Notes under the pieces: model-generated
The model's database searches: none
The model's input: only the letters and a program-made list of their open reading frames with translations
What the model was told of the DNA's origin: nothing
In this document: positions 14,158-22,067 of the stretch, piece by piece
How positions within the stretch are numbered: position 1 is the stretch's first letter
How the letters are laid out: each line of letters begins with the position of its first letter
Translations under genes and position numbers: made by a program
Assembly (NCBI GenBank): GCA_021795795.1
Contig: JAJYPA010000071.1
Span: 1 to 24,440, forward strand
From: Pseudomonadota bacterium
Lineage (GTDB): Bacteria > Pseudomonadota > Gammaproteobacteria > Halothiobacillales > Halothiobacillaceae
DNA: 24,440 nt
Reading direction: 5' to 3'

Positions 14158-15237
14158 TCACGGTTCAAATTCCACTCGCGCCGGTTTCCTCGGCCGGGTA
14201 TTCACATATACCTGCAACGACGACCACGACTCATGCAAGCTTACCTGCTGAATTTGCGGAATACTCAAGCCGTCCTCCGCCAGACGTGAACAACCCTCAT
14301 GCCGCAAGTCATGAAAATGCAAATCCTCAATCCCGCATAATTTCAGATGATTGCCCCAATAAGTGCCGATTGTTTTTGCATTAAATGGCAACAGCCGGTC
14401 GTCCTTTCGCGGCACCTGCGCCAAAATGGCGTCAATCACCTTAAGCAACCGATCGGTCACACGCATCTCCAGATGATTCCCACTCGAGCCGCCCGGGTTC
14501 TTCACATCCCGCACGAGCCAGATCATGTGTTCGCGGTCAAAATCCGCCAAGCGTAAGCTGAAAATCTCCGACATCCGCCGGCACGAATAAATCGCAAACC
14601 ACATAATCAAATACATCGGTGCGCTCGATGCTCGGCCAGACAAACGCGGGGCGCAAAACCAATCGCGCAACTGTAAAAGCTCCGCATCCGAAGGCCGCCG
14701 CGACCGCCGTCGACTTGAACCTGTCAACCGCTCTGCCCGGCACAACTCCGCCGCATCATCAATCACCGACCGATCCAGCGGCAAACCCAACGCCGTGCGC
14801 GCGTAGCGAAACACGACCCGCAGCCAAATTAAATCATTCGCCACCGTTGAAGGCCCCGCACCAGCCAACCGCCGCGCCTGCACATGCGCCACCAACTGCT
14901 GCCGCGATAAAGCCAGAGCAGGTACCTCAGCAATCGCCATGCTCGCCAGCATCCTAAGATGCGCCGCTTTCGTGCGTCCCAACGGCTCAACTCCGGCACG
15001 ATCAGTCAAGTACTGCTCAATCAAATAACGAATAGACACACCACCACTTCCGGGACGCGCAGCGATGGCCGGATTGTGCTTAATCTCATCCTCTCGCTCA
15101 TCCGCCCACGTAACAGCTATAGCCCGCTTGTTAAATGTTTGCGATTCGGAATAAACCCGGCCATCCACACGCAATCGAATTTGTGCCGTGTAAACCGTTG
15201 AGCCGTCCTTCTTCTTGCGCTGTACAATCGTTGCCAT
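14158..15237 (-). CDS. int: Tyrosine recombinase, island integrase (dusA-type)
   Basis: A 359-residue tyrosine recombinase that would integrate and excise the island. The N-terminal ~60 residues are an arm-binding type domain (MATIVQRKKKDGSTVYTAQI). A core-binding SAM-like region follows (about 68-165), then the catalytic domain: Arg in YSCRRMSE (~230), Lys in DVKNPG (~257), HDLRHEG (~305-311), the HESW box and the Tyr nucleophile in LQVYVN near residue 343. All catalytic positions are present and the frame is intact. The start ATG (15235-15237) follows GGGG on the minus strand. The gene ends tail-to-tail with the small-gene cluster and starts 100 bp from dusA, the layout of islands that use dusA as attachment site. 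Four 9-bp repeats cover its promoter region. Confidence 0.93.
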   Translation of the reverse strand: MATIVQRKKKDGSTVYTAQIRLRVDGRVYSESQTFNKRAIAVTWADEREDEIKHNPAIAARPGSGGVSIRYLIEQYLTDRAGVEPLGRTKAAHLRMLASMAIAEVPALALSRQQLVAHVQARRLAGAGPSTVANDLIWLRVVFRYARTALGLPLDRSVIDDAAELCRAERLTGSSRRRSRRPSDAELLQLRDWFCAPRLSGRASSAPMYLIMWFAIYSCRRMSEIFSLRLADFDREHMIWLVRDVKNPGGSSGNHLEMRVTDRLLKVIDAILAQVPRKDDRLLPFNAKTIGTYWGNHLKLCGIEDLHFHDLRHEGCSRLAEDGLSIPQIQQVSLHESWSSLQVYVNTRPRKPARVEFEP

Positions 15238-15245
15238 GTTGCCCC

Positions 15246-15292
15246 TTGCTAAAATTGCTAAAAGAGGATGTGTTTTAGCAATTTTTTAGCAA
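15246..15292. repeat. Four copies of TTGCTAAAA in a palindromic cluster between int and dusA
   Basis: Two perfect tandem copies of TTGCTAAAA (15246-15254, 15255-15263) face two inverted copies TTTTAGCAA (15273-15281, 15284-15292) across a 9-nt centre. The block overlaps the probable integrase promoter (on the minus strand TTGTTC and TAAAAC 17 nt apart). It could be an operator for integrase autoregulation, arm-type recombinase sites, or a strong RNA hairpin insulating dusA from the island. Confidence 0.7.
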
Positions 15293-15337
15293 TCGAACAA
15301 CGAAAATGATTGAAAATATCTCAGAATAGCGCGGAAT

Positions 15338-16450
15338 ATGTACAAAGAATCGGAACAAAAAAACAGCGCAAACCCGCATAAAGCCTTGCTAAGCGGCGAT
15401 ATTGCAAGCCCTTGGCGCTTCTGTATTGCGCCGATGCTCGATCGGACCGATCGTCACTACCGGTATCTTGCACGGTTGATGACGCGTCACGCACGGCTTT
15501 ATACCGAGATGGTGACAACGGGCGCTTTGTTGCATGGTGATGTATCCCGTCATCTGCAATTCAACGAGTCCGAGCACCCGGTTGCTTTGCAGATTGGTGG
15601 CAGTAACCCGGCCGATCTGGCGGCTTGTGCCATTTTGGGTGTCGAATACGGTTATGACGAAATCAACCTGAATGTGGGCTGCCCCAGTGATCGGGTGCAG
15701 AATGGTTCGTTCGGCGCCTGTTTGATGGCGACTCCTGAGATAGTCGCCGAGGGTGTGCGGTCCATGCGGGAGGCTGTCGATGTACCTGTGACCGTGAAAA
15801 CGCGAGTCGGTATTGACCGAAGCGACAGTTTTGAGGCGTTCTCAAGGTTTATCGACATTGTGGCGGAGCAGGGTGGTTGTGAGGTATTCATCATTCATGC
15901 CCGTAAAGCTTGGCTCGATGGGCTTTCTCCCAAAGAAAACCGGGAAATCCCGCCGCTGCGTCGGGATTTTGTCTATCGCATACAGGATGAGTATCCCGAG
16001 TTGACCTTCGTTTTGAACGGGAAACTCGAAACTCTGCCCGAAATGCAGACAGAGCTGGCGCAGGTGCCCGGTGGCATCATGGTCGGACGTGCCGCCTATG
16101 AACACATCGACTGGCTGCGGTTTGTCGATCAAACGTTATTCGATGCCGAAGCCATCGTTCCCGCTCGTTCAGTGGTGGTGCAAGCCTACAGGGCATATAT
16201 GGTCGAGGCGCTTGAATTGGGTACGCCAATGCCGCCGTTACTCAAGCCGTTGCTGACCTTGTTCAATGGCTTGCCGGGTGCTCGCGCATTTCGTCGGTAT
16301 GTGTCCGAGCAAGGCCCGAAGCGCAAAACCGATATCCACGTGCTGGATGAAGCCTTGGTTTTGATTTCCGACCAAGATGCCGCTGACAGCGCAGAGCTTG
16401 AATGGCGTCGCTCCAGCCCCTATATCCCCGCAGACAAACAAGTCGGTTGA
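15338..16450 (+). CDS. dusA: tRNA-dihydrouridine(20/20a) synthase DusA
   Basis: A 370-residue flavoenzyme that reduces uridine 20/20a in the D-loop of tRNA with NADPH. Landmarks: IAPMLDRTDRHYRYL (30-44), YTEMVTTGA (55-63), QIGG, NVGCPSDRVQNGSFGACLM with the catalytic Cys at 128, VKTRVG with K154, IIHARKAW (185-192), and SPKENREIPPL. The length is slightly above average, with ~24 extra residues at the N-terminus that may be supplied by the integrated island. The residue after MLD is Arg, where homologues I recall (e.g. E. coli) have Trp. The start ATG at 15338 is the only in-frame candidate, and its ribosome site is weak (GCGGA very close to the ATG). The gene marks the right boundary of the island. 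Confidence 0.95.
   Translation: MYKESEQKNSANPHKALLSGDIASPWRFCIAPMLDRTDRHYRYLARLMTRHARLYTEMVTTGALLHGDVSRHLQFNESEHPVALQIGGSNPADLAACAILGVEYGYDEINLNVGCPSDRVQNGSFGACLMATPEIVAEGVRSMREAVDVPVTVKTRVGIDRSDSFEAFSRFIDIVAEQGGCEVFIIHARKAWLDGLSPKENREIPPLRRDFVYRIQDEYPELTFVLNGKLETLPEMQTELAQVPGGIMVGRAAYEHIDWLRFVDQTLFDAEAIVPARSVVVQAYRAYMVEALELGTPMPPLLKPLLTLFNGLPGARAFRRYVSEQGPKRKTDIHVLDEALVLISDQDAADSAELEWRRSSPYIPADKQVG
15439..15453. other. Candidate attachment core: 15-bp palindrome in dusA
   Basis: CGATCGG-A-CCGATCG is a perfect inverted repeat of 7 bp arms around one base, coding for D-R-T-D-R in DusA codons 34-39. The 5' end of dusA is a known integration site of genomic islands carrying this type of integrase. 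Tyrosine recombinases use inverted core sites, so this is the best candidate in the region. The partner copy was not found in the window, so the site remains unproven. Confidence 0.4.
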
Positions 16451-16536
16451 AATACCGCTAACCACTTGAGATTATCAGGAAATCAATCCGGTTTTCTGCT
16501 ATCTTTCGCACCCTTTTCAAGGTATTGGAGTTCTGC

Positions 16537-17985
16537 GTGAGCACAACCAGTTACGACGTTTTAGCCCAAAACGAGGCGCCCAACGTGCCCGTTTCAACCC
16601 CGTCCATGTCCGGCCGCAAACTGCACATCAAGACGTGGGGCTGCCAGATGAACGAGTACGATTCATCGAAGATGGCGGATGTGCTGGGCGCCAATTCCGG
16701 CTTCATCGCCACCGATGATCCGGCCGAGGCGGATGTCTTGTTGCTCAATACCTGTTCGATCCGCGAAAAGGCACAGGAGAAAGTGTTCTCCCAATTGGGG
16801 CAGTGGCGCCCCTTAAAAGAAAAAAATCCAAAATTAATTATCGGCGTCGGCGGTTGCGTTGCCAGTCAGGAAGGAGCTGCCATTCGCACGCGTGCGCCTT
16901 ATGTTGACATCGTATTCGGCCCACAAACCCTGCACCGCCTGCCTGAAATGGTCGCGGAAGTTGAGGCCAATCGTAAGCCTGTGGTAGACATTTCATTCCC
17001 GGAAATCGAGAAATTCGACAATCTGCCCGCGCCGCGCGCCGAAGGCCCCACTGCGTTTGTATCCATTATGGAAGGCTGCTCGAAATACTGTTCGTTCTGC
17101 GTTGTTCCCTATACGCGCGGCGAGGAAATTTCACGCCCGTTCGATGACGTGATTGCCGAAGTGGCTGAACTGGCGGAGCAGGGCGTGCGTGAAGTCAATC
17201 TCTTGGGCCAGAACGTCAACGCATATCGAGGCGTGATGCACGATGGTCAGATTGCCGATCTCGCCCTGCTGATCGAATACATTGCACGAATCGATTCCAT
17301 CGGCCGGATTCGCTTTACCACCTCGCATCCGGTCGAGTTTACCGACCGACTGATCGAAGCCTATCGCAATGTACCCAAATTGGCGGCGTTTCTGCACCTG
17401 CCGGTACAAGCCGGGTCGGATCGGATTCTGGCTTTGATGAAGCGGGGTCATACCGTCATCGAATACAAGGCGAAGTTGCGCAAGCTCATGGCTGCTCGTC
17501 CGGGCATTTCATTGTCGTCGGACTTTATCATCGGTTTTCCTGGCGAAACCGAAGAAGATTTCGAGGCGACCATGAAGCTTGTGACCGATATGCATTTCGA
17601 TCACTCGTTCAGCTTTATCTACAGCGCGCGCCCAGGAACACCGGCCGCCAGCCTGCCGGATGACCAACCCGAGGCGGTCAAAAAGGCCCGTCTGCATCGT
17701 TTGCAGGCGCAAATCACCGCTCAGGAGCAGGCCATTTCTCAAGCTATGCTCGATACGGTTCAGACCATTCTGGTGACCGGGCCATCCAAAAAGGATCCTG
17801 ACGAACTGGTCGGCAAAACAGAGAACAACCGCAGCGTTATTTTCAAGGCCCGTCCGGAATTGGCCGGACTATTCGTGGACGTGCGTATTGCTGAAGTGAA
17901 GCCCAATTCGTTGCGCGCGGATTTTGTTGGCATTAACTCGATGGATTTGGCGCGCGCCGAAGCCCGCAATCTGGTGGCTGCCTGA
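16537..17985 (+). CDS. miaB: tRNA-2-methylthio-N6-dimethylallyladenosine synthase MiaB
   Basis: A 482-residue radical-SAM methylthiotransferase that converts i6A37 to ms2i6A37 in tRNAs reading UNN codons. The N-terminal domain has the three cysteines of the auxiliary [4Fe-4S] cluster (C36 in [12 protein letters not shown]73 in NTCSIRE, C107 in GGCVASQEG). The radical-SAM cluster is C181-x3-C185-x2-C188 ([16 protein letters not shown]). A C-terminal TRAM-type domain covers about 385-450. The start is GTG at 16537-16539, with GGAG 6 nt upstream; a TTG four codons earlier (16525) lacks a ribosome site. The stop overlaps the phoH start by 1 nt (TGATG), so it heads a co-transcribed cluster. Confidence 0.96.
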   Translation: MSTTSYDVLAQNEAPNVPVSTPSMSGRKLHIKTWGCQMNEYDSSKMADVLGANSGFIATDDPAEADVLLLNTCSIREKAQEKVFSQLGQWRPLKEKNPKLIIGVGGCVASQEGAAIRTRAPYVDIVFGPQTLHRLPEMVAEVEANRKPVVDISFPEIEKFDNLPAPRAEGPTAFVSIMEGCSKYCSFCVVPYTRGEEISRPFDDVIAEVAELAEQGVREVNLLGQNVNAYRGVMHDGQIADLALLIEYIARIDSIGRIRFTTSHPVEFTDRLIEAYRNVPKLAAFLHLPVQAGSDRILALMKRGHTVIEYKAKLRKLMAARPGISLSSDFIIGFPGETEEDFEATMKLVTDMHFDHSFSFIYSARPGTPAASLPDDQPEAVKKARLHRLQAQITAQEQAISQAMLDTVQTILVTGPSKKDPDELVGKTENNRSVIFKARPELAGLFVDVRIAEVKPNSLRADFVGINSMDLARAEARNLVAA

Positions 17986-19013
17986 TGGCCGATTCACAAA
18001 TGACTGATTCAAAACCCGATTCTAGTATGTTGCCGATCGACCAACGTACGGCCCGGCTCGACTTCACCTTGTCCATCAATCCGGAAAGTGGCTTGGACAA
18101 TGAACGATTGGTCAATCTTGCCGGTTCCTTTGATGCCCACCTGCGCGTGATCGAACGCCGCATGGGCGTGGAAATCAATCATCGCGGGGCGGATTTCTCC
18201 GTGATTGGCGAAATAAAGACCACTCAGCAGGTTGAGAAAGCGATTCGTGATTTATACGAACTCTCGGCTTCGGAAATCATCGATCTTGAACGGGTCAATC
18301 TGTTCCTACAGGCTGCCGGCTTGCAGGACGATGCGCCCGCAGCCGCGGATGAAATTCAGATTCGAACGCAACGCGGTATCGTCCGTGGCCGGGGCGCACG
18401 GCAGATTCGTTATCTGCAATCCATTGCCCATTTCGATCTTAATTTCGGTATCGGCCCGGCGGGTACAGGCAAGACTTATCTCGCGGTAGCCAGCGCCGTT
18501 GATGCGCTTGAACGTGGCGCGGTGCAACGCATCGTGTTGGTTCGACCCGCGGTTGAGGCCGGGGAGAAGCTGGGCTTTCTGCCGGGCGATCTGGCGCAGA
18601 AAATCGATCCGTACTTGCGACCGATGTACGACGCACTCTATGAAATGCTGGGGTTCGACAAGGTTTCCAAACTGATCGAACGTCAGGTCATCGAAGTGGC
18701 GCCTCTGGCGTTCATGCGCGGGCGTACCTTGAACGAATCGTTTGTCATTCTCGACGAGGCGCAGAACACCACCATCGAGCAGATGAAAATGTTCCTGACC
18801 CGGATCGGCTTCGGCAGCAAGGCGGTTGTAACGGGTGATGTCACGCAAATCGATTTGCCCCGCGGTATTACCTCCGGCTTGCGGGATGCCATCGACGTGT
18901 TGAGTGAAGTGGATCCGGTTGCTTTTACGTTTTTCCAGGCCCGGGATGTGGTGCGCCACCCGTTGGTAATGCGCATCGTCAATGCCTACGAGGCGCGGGA
19001 ACAGGCCAAATGA
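17985..19013 (+). CDS. ybeZ: PhoH-like ATPase (YbeZ)
   Basis: A 342-residue PhoH-family P-loop ATPase. Members partner with the YbeY endoribonuclease in rRNA maturation and RNA quality control. Walker A is GPAGTGKT at 157-164 and Walker B is ILDEAQN at 255-261. The N-terminal ~115 residues form a KH-like region (NLAGSFDAHLRVIERRMGVE). Length fits the family. It overlaps miaB by 1 nt and ybeY by 4 nt (ATGA), so expression is coupled with both. An internal ATG at codon 6 is a less likely start. Confidence 0.95.
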   Translation: MADSQMTDSKPDSSMLPIDQRTARLDFTLSINPESGLDNERLVNLAGSFDAHLRVIERRMGVEINHRGADFSVIGEIKTTQQVEKAIRDLYELSASEIIDLERVNLFLQAAGLQDDAPAAADEIQIRTQRGIVRGRGARQIRYLQSIAHFDLNFGIGPAGTGKTYLAVASAVDALERGAVQRIVLVRPAVEAGEKLGFLPGDLAQKIDPYLRPMYDALYEMLGFDKVSKLIERQVIEVAPLAFMRGRTLNESFVILDEAQNTTIEQMKMFLTRIGFGSKAVVTGDVTQIDLPRGITSGLRDAIDVLSEVDPVAFTFFQARDVVRHPLVMRIVNAYEAREQAK

Positions 19014-19495
19014 GCAATCGGGTCACGGTGATTCGTCAGAAGGTGAGTGCGCTTCGTTGCCCCACTGCTGCTCGTATGCAGCCCTGGGTAGAAGCTGCGT
19101 TGGATGCGGCCGATCAACAGGCGCCCGTTGCGCTGACGATCCGTCTGGTCGATGAAGAAGAAGGCTTGATGCTGAATCAACAGTATCGTCATAAAAAATA
19201 TGCGACAAATGTGCTTTCATTCCCCTATGAAAAGCCAGAGCTTCCCGAAGATATGGCGGATTCAGACGAACCCAACTATCTTGGTGATCTGGTGATTTGC
19301 ATGCCGGTCGTGCTCAGTGAGGCGGCAACTCAACACAAACTGCCTGCCACTCATACGGCACATCTTGTCGTGCATGGCGTATTGCATCTGTTGGGCTACG
19401 ATCACGAAACGGATGCCGAAGCTGAGCGGATGGAACAGATCGAGATAAATGCCATACAACAACTCGGATTTGAAAACCCGTATGGCGCGGATTAA
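19010..19495 (+). CDS. ybeY: Endoribonuclease YbeY (rRNA maturation factor)
   Basis: A 161-residue zinc-dependent single-strand endoribonuclease for 16S rRNA 3'-end maturation and 70S ribosome quality control. The signature is H122-GVLH126-LLGYDH132, whose three histidines bind zinc. LGDLVIC (91-97) and YATNVLSFPYE (64-74) are further family motifs. The ATG at 19010 overlaps the phoH stop by 4 nt. Normal length and position in the miaB-phoH-ybeY-corC-lnt cluster. Confidence 0.96.
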   Translation: MSNRVTVIRQKVSALRCPTAARMQPWVEAALDAADQQAPVALTIRLVDEEEGLMLNQQYRHKKYATNVLSFPYEKPELPEDMADSDEPNYLGDLVICMPVVLSEAATQHKLPATHTAHLVVHGVLHLLGYDHETDAEAERMEQIEINAIQQLGFENPYGAD

Positions 19496-19564
19496 TCTCG
19501 CTACTGAATTTGGTCCTGTAATTTTTAATCGAAGCTTTTTATTTTCAAAGGTACAAAAAAGGTA

Positions 19565-20464
19565 ATGGACGAAGACTCGAGTCCTTCGCGCAGCGACGAA
19601 CCTAGCTGGTTTGCTCGGCTGCGCCAACAGTGGTGCATCAATCAGATCAAGAGTTGCTCGGATATCATGACCGTGGCCAAGGCAGCCGCAGAAAAGGAAA
19701 TTATCCCGCACTCCACAGCAAGTCTGATTGATTCAGTACTCGAATTCCATGACTCGCGTGTGCGTGATGTCATGATCCCCCGGGGGCAGATGGATGTCAT
19801 CAACGTGGGCTCCACTTTGCCGCAAATTCTTGCCGAAATTGCAGAAACCGGGCACTCGCGCTATCCCGTCATTCTTGAAAACCGGGATGAAATCACGGGC
19901 ATTCTACTGGTAAAGGAGCTGCTGCATTTTTATGCGGGCATGCCTTCTGCCGAGGACATTGCCGGTTTCACCCTCAAAGACCACATTCGCTCCGCCTTGT
20001 ATGTTCCTGAAAGCAAACGACTCGATGTGCTCCTCGCAGAGTTTCGTTTGACGCGCACCCATATGGCCATCGTGCTGGATGAATTCGGTGGCGTAGCGGG
20101 TCTGGTTACCATTGAAGATGTGCTTGAAGAAATCGTGGGCGACATCGACGATGAGTACGACACGGCCGAGCCAGTGCATATCCGGGAACAGTCTGCCAAC
20201 CGATTCACGGTCCGTGCGTTGACCCCCATCGATGAGTTCAATGCCTACTTCGGTACCGACTTCCCAGACGATGAATACGACACCATCGGCGGCTTCATTA
20301 CACATGAACTGGGACATCTGCCGCGTCGCGGGGAAGTGGTTTTTATCGGTGGATATGAGTTCAAGATTCTCGGAGCAGACAAGCGACGGCTGCATCTGCT
20401 GCTGGTCACCGTGATGACTCAAAATCAGATCGAAAATGAATCCACACCGGATCACAGCGAATGA
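19565..20464 (+). CDS. corC: CorC/YbeX-type CBS-domain protein
   Basis: A 299-residue soluble member of the HlyC/CorC family, linked to magnesium and cobalt efflux and, in the E. coli YbeX case, to ribosome metabolism. It has two CBS domains (about 63-122, beginning RVRDVMIPRGQMDVI, and 138-195, including MAIVLDEFGGVAGLVTIEDVLEEIVGDI split as two motifs) and a C-terminal CorC_HlyC domain (about 205-285, DDEYDTIGGFI, LPRRGEVV). No DUF21 membrane domain is present, as expected for this short form. The ATG at 19565 follows a 69-nt spacer after ybeY with a modest GG ribosome site. It is coupled to lnt by a 4-nt overlap. Confidence 0.93.
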   Translation: MDEDSSPSRSDEPSWFARLRQQWCINQIKSCSDIMTVAKAAAEKEIIPHSTASLIDSVLEFHDSRVRDVMIPRGQMDVINVGSTLPQILAEIAETGHSRYPVILENRDEITGILLVKELLHFYAGMPSAEDIAGFTLKDHIRSALYVPESKRLDVLLAEFRLTRTHMAIVLDEFGGVAGLVTIEDVLEEIVGDIDDEYDTAEPVHIREQSANRFTVRALTPIDEFNAYFGTDFPDDEYDTIGGFITHELGHLPRRGEVVFIGGYEFKILGADKRRLHLLLVTVMTQNQIENESTPDHSE

Positions 20465-21990
20465 TTTCGATCGCGGCACTGCGCGACCGAATGAGTCTAC
20501 GTCTTCGATTACTGACGGTCCTGATCGCAGGCGCGTTGTTGCCGCTGGCGTTCGCTCCCGTCGGCTTCTGGCCGCTCAGTATTCTTAGCCCTGCTTTATT
20601 GCTTTTGCTGCTGCCGGGGTTGTCCTTGCGCGGAGCCATGGTCTTGGGATTTGCCTACGGTTTGGGACAATTTGGCGTCGGCGTGAGTTGGCTGTACGAA
20701 AGTTTTACGCTGTTCGGCGGTGCGGTGGCCCCACTGGCCGCTTTAATCACCGGTTTGTTCGTCGCCGCGATTTCCATCTACCCTGCATTGACGATGGCTT
20801 TGGTGCGCCTTTCGAGCGGAGAAACCAATCACCTGCTGCCCCGACAGGTTCTGGCTTTTACCGGAAGCTGGATATTCCTCGAATGGTTGCGCGGATGGGT
20901 GTTCAGCGGTTTCCCGTGGCTCGATCTCGGAATCGCCCAAACGTCCAGCCCACTGAGCGGGTTCTTGCCTATTATCGGTGAGTACGGAGTCGGCATGATC
21001 GTCCTGGTACTGGCCGGGTTGTTGGCATTGTCGGCAGATCATCTGTTCGACAGTTCAAGGAAGCGTTGGAAGCCGATTTCAGCTTTGATCATGTCCCTGG
21101 TGCTTTTCCTGGGTGTCGGCCACTTTCTTGTCAAGGTGCAATGGACGCACCCAAGCGGAAAGCCTTTGTCCGTTGGTCTCGCGCAAGCCAATGTGCCGCA
21201 GATGCAGAAGTTCGATCCCGCGTTTTTGACCAAAACCCTGCAAACCTACATGACCTTGACCGAAGAGCTGGGCCAAGTCGATTTAGTGATCTGGCCGGAA
21301 ACGGCCATACCGGATGTGCTGGATGATCTCGACTGGTTCAAAAACCGTTTGCAGGCTCGTGCGGCGCAGCGGCATCAGGATTTTCTCGTTGGCACGTTTA
21401 CCCAGGACACGAGCGGGCGTTACTTTAACAGTCTGGTCGGTATTCCCGAAACGGTCGGGCAACACAGCAAGGTTCATCTTGTGCCTTTCGGTGAGTACAT
21501 GCCGCTGCGTCCGATTATCGATCTGTTTGCAGGGATGATCGATATCCCGATGTCCGATCTGACGCCGGGGTCGGTTGATCAGCCATTGCCCGAAGTGCAA
21601 GGGGTTAAGGTTGGCGCATCGATCTGCTATGAGGCCGATTTTGCTCGCGACATCCGCCATTCGCTGCCGCAGGCCGGTTTTCTGGTGAATGTCTCCAATG
21701 ATTCCTGGTTCGGCAATAGCCTTGCACCGCATCAGAACTTACAAATGGCACAGGTGCGCGCATTGGAATTCGGTCGCCCCATGATTCGGGCAACCAACAC
21801 CGGGATTTCGGCTTTCATCAATGTGCAAGGGCAGGTCACAAAGCGCATTGGTGTCGACGAGCAGGGCATTCTGGTCGGAAGCGTTCAGCCCTATGCGGGC
21901 GATACGCCGTTTTTCAGGTTACAGTCCTGGCCGATCATCGTTTTTAGTACGCTGCTGATGGGCTTGGCGTGGCTTAGAAGAAAACGTTGA
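20461..21990 (+). CDS. lnt: Apolipoprotein N-acyltransferase Lnt
   Basis: A 509-residue inner-membrane enzyme that adds the third acyl chain to bacterial lipoproteins. The N-terminal half (about 15-222) contains several hydrophobic helices. A periplasmic nitrilase-like domain follows with the Glu-Lys-Cys triad: E280 in WPETAIP, K337 in SKVHLVPFGEY, and C389 in SICYE. Further motifs are VNVSNDSWFG (409-418) and QMAQVRALEFGRPMIRATNTG split over 428-448. A last hydrophobic helix ends in LRRKR. The triad spacing and length match E. coli Lnt. The ATG overlaps the corC stop by 4 nt, the conserved corC-lnt arrangement. Confidence 0.96.
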   Translation: MISIAALRDRMSLRLRLLTVLIAGALLPLAFAPVGFWPLSILSPALLLLLLPGLSLRGAMVLGFAYGLGQFGVGVSWLYESFTLFGGAVAPLAALITGLFVAAISIYPALTMALVRLSSGETNHLLPRQVLAFTGSWIFLEWLRGWVFSGFPWLDLGIAQTSSPLSGFLPIIGEYGVGMIVLVLAGLLALSADHLFDSSRKRWKPISALIMSLVLFLGVGHFLVKVQWTHPSGKPLSVGLAQANVPQMQKFDPAFLTKTLQTYMTLTEELGQVDLVIWPETAIPDVLDDLDWFKNRLQARAAQRHQDFLVGTFTQDTSGRYFNSLVGIPETVGQHSKVHLVPFGEYMPLRPIIDLFAGMIDIPMSDLTPGSVDQPLPEVQGVKVGASICYEADFARDIRHSLPQAGFLVNVSNDSWFGNSLAPHQNLQMAQVRALEFGRPMIRATNTGISAFINVQGQVTKRIGVDEQGILVGSVQPYAGDTPFFRLQSWPIIVFSTLLMGLAWLRRKR

Positions 21991-22067
21991 GGGATCCTTA
22001 GGGAACCATGAACGGTCAACATTGCTCAAAAGCGGCACTGCCCGCACGAATCATTTAAAGGAACACA

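Noticed and set aside
15246..15292. Repeat cluster considered as a CRISPR array
   Set aside because: Units are 9 bp, arranged in mirror order without regular spacers, and no cas genes are nearby.
18306..18959. 217-codon minus-strand frame inside the PhoH-like gene
   Set aside because: Shadow of a conserved housekeeping gene in a tight operon.
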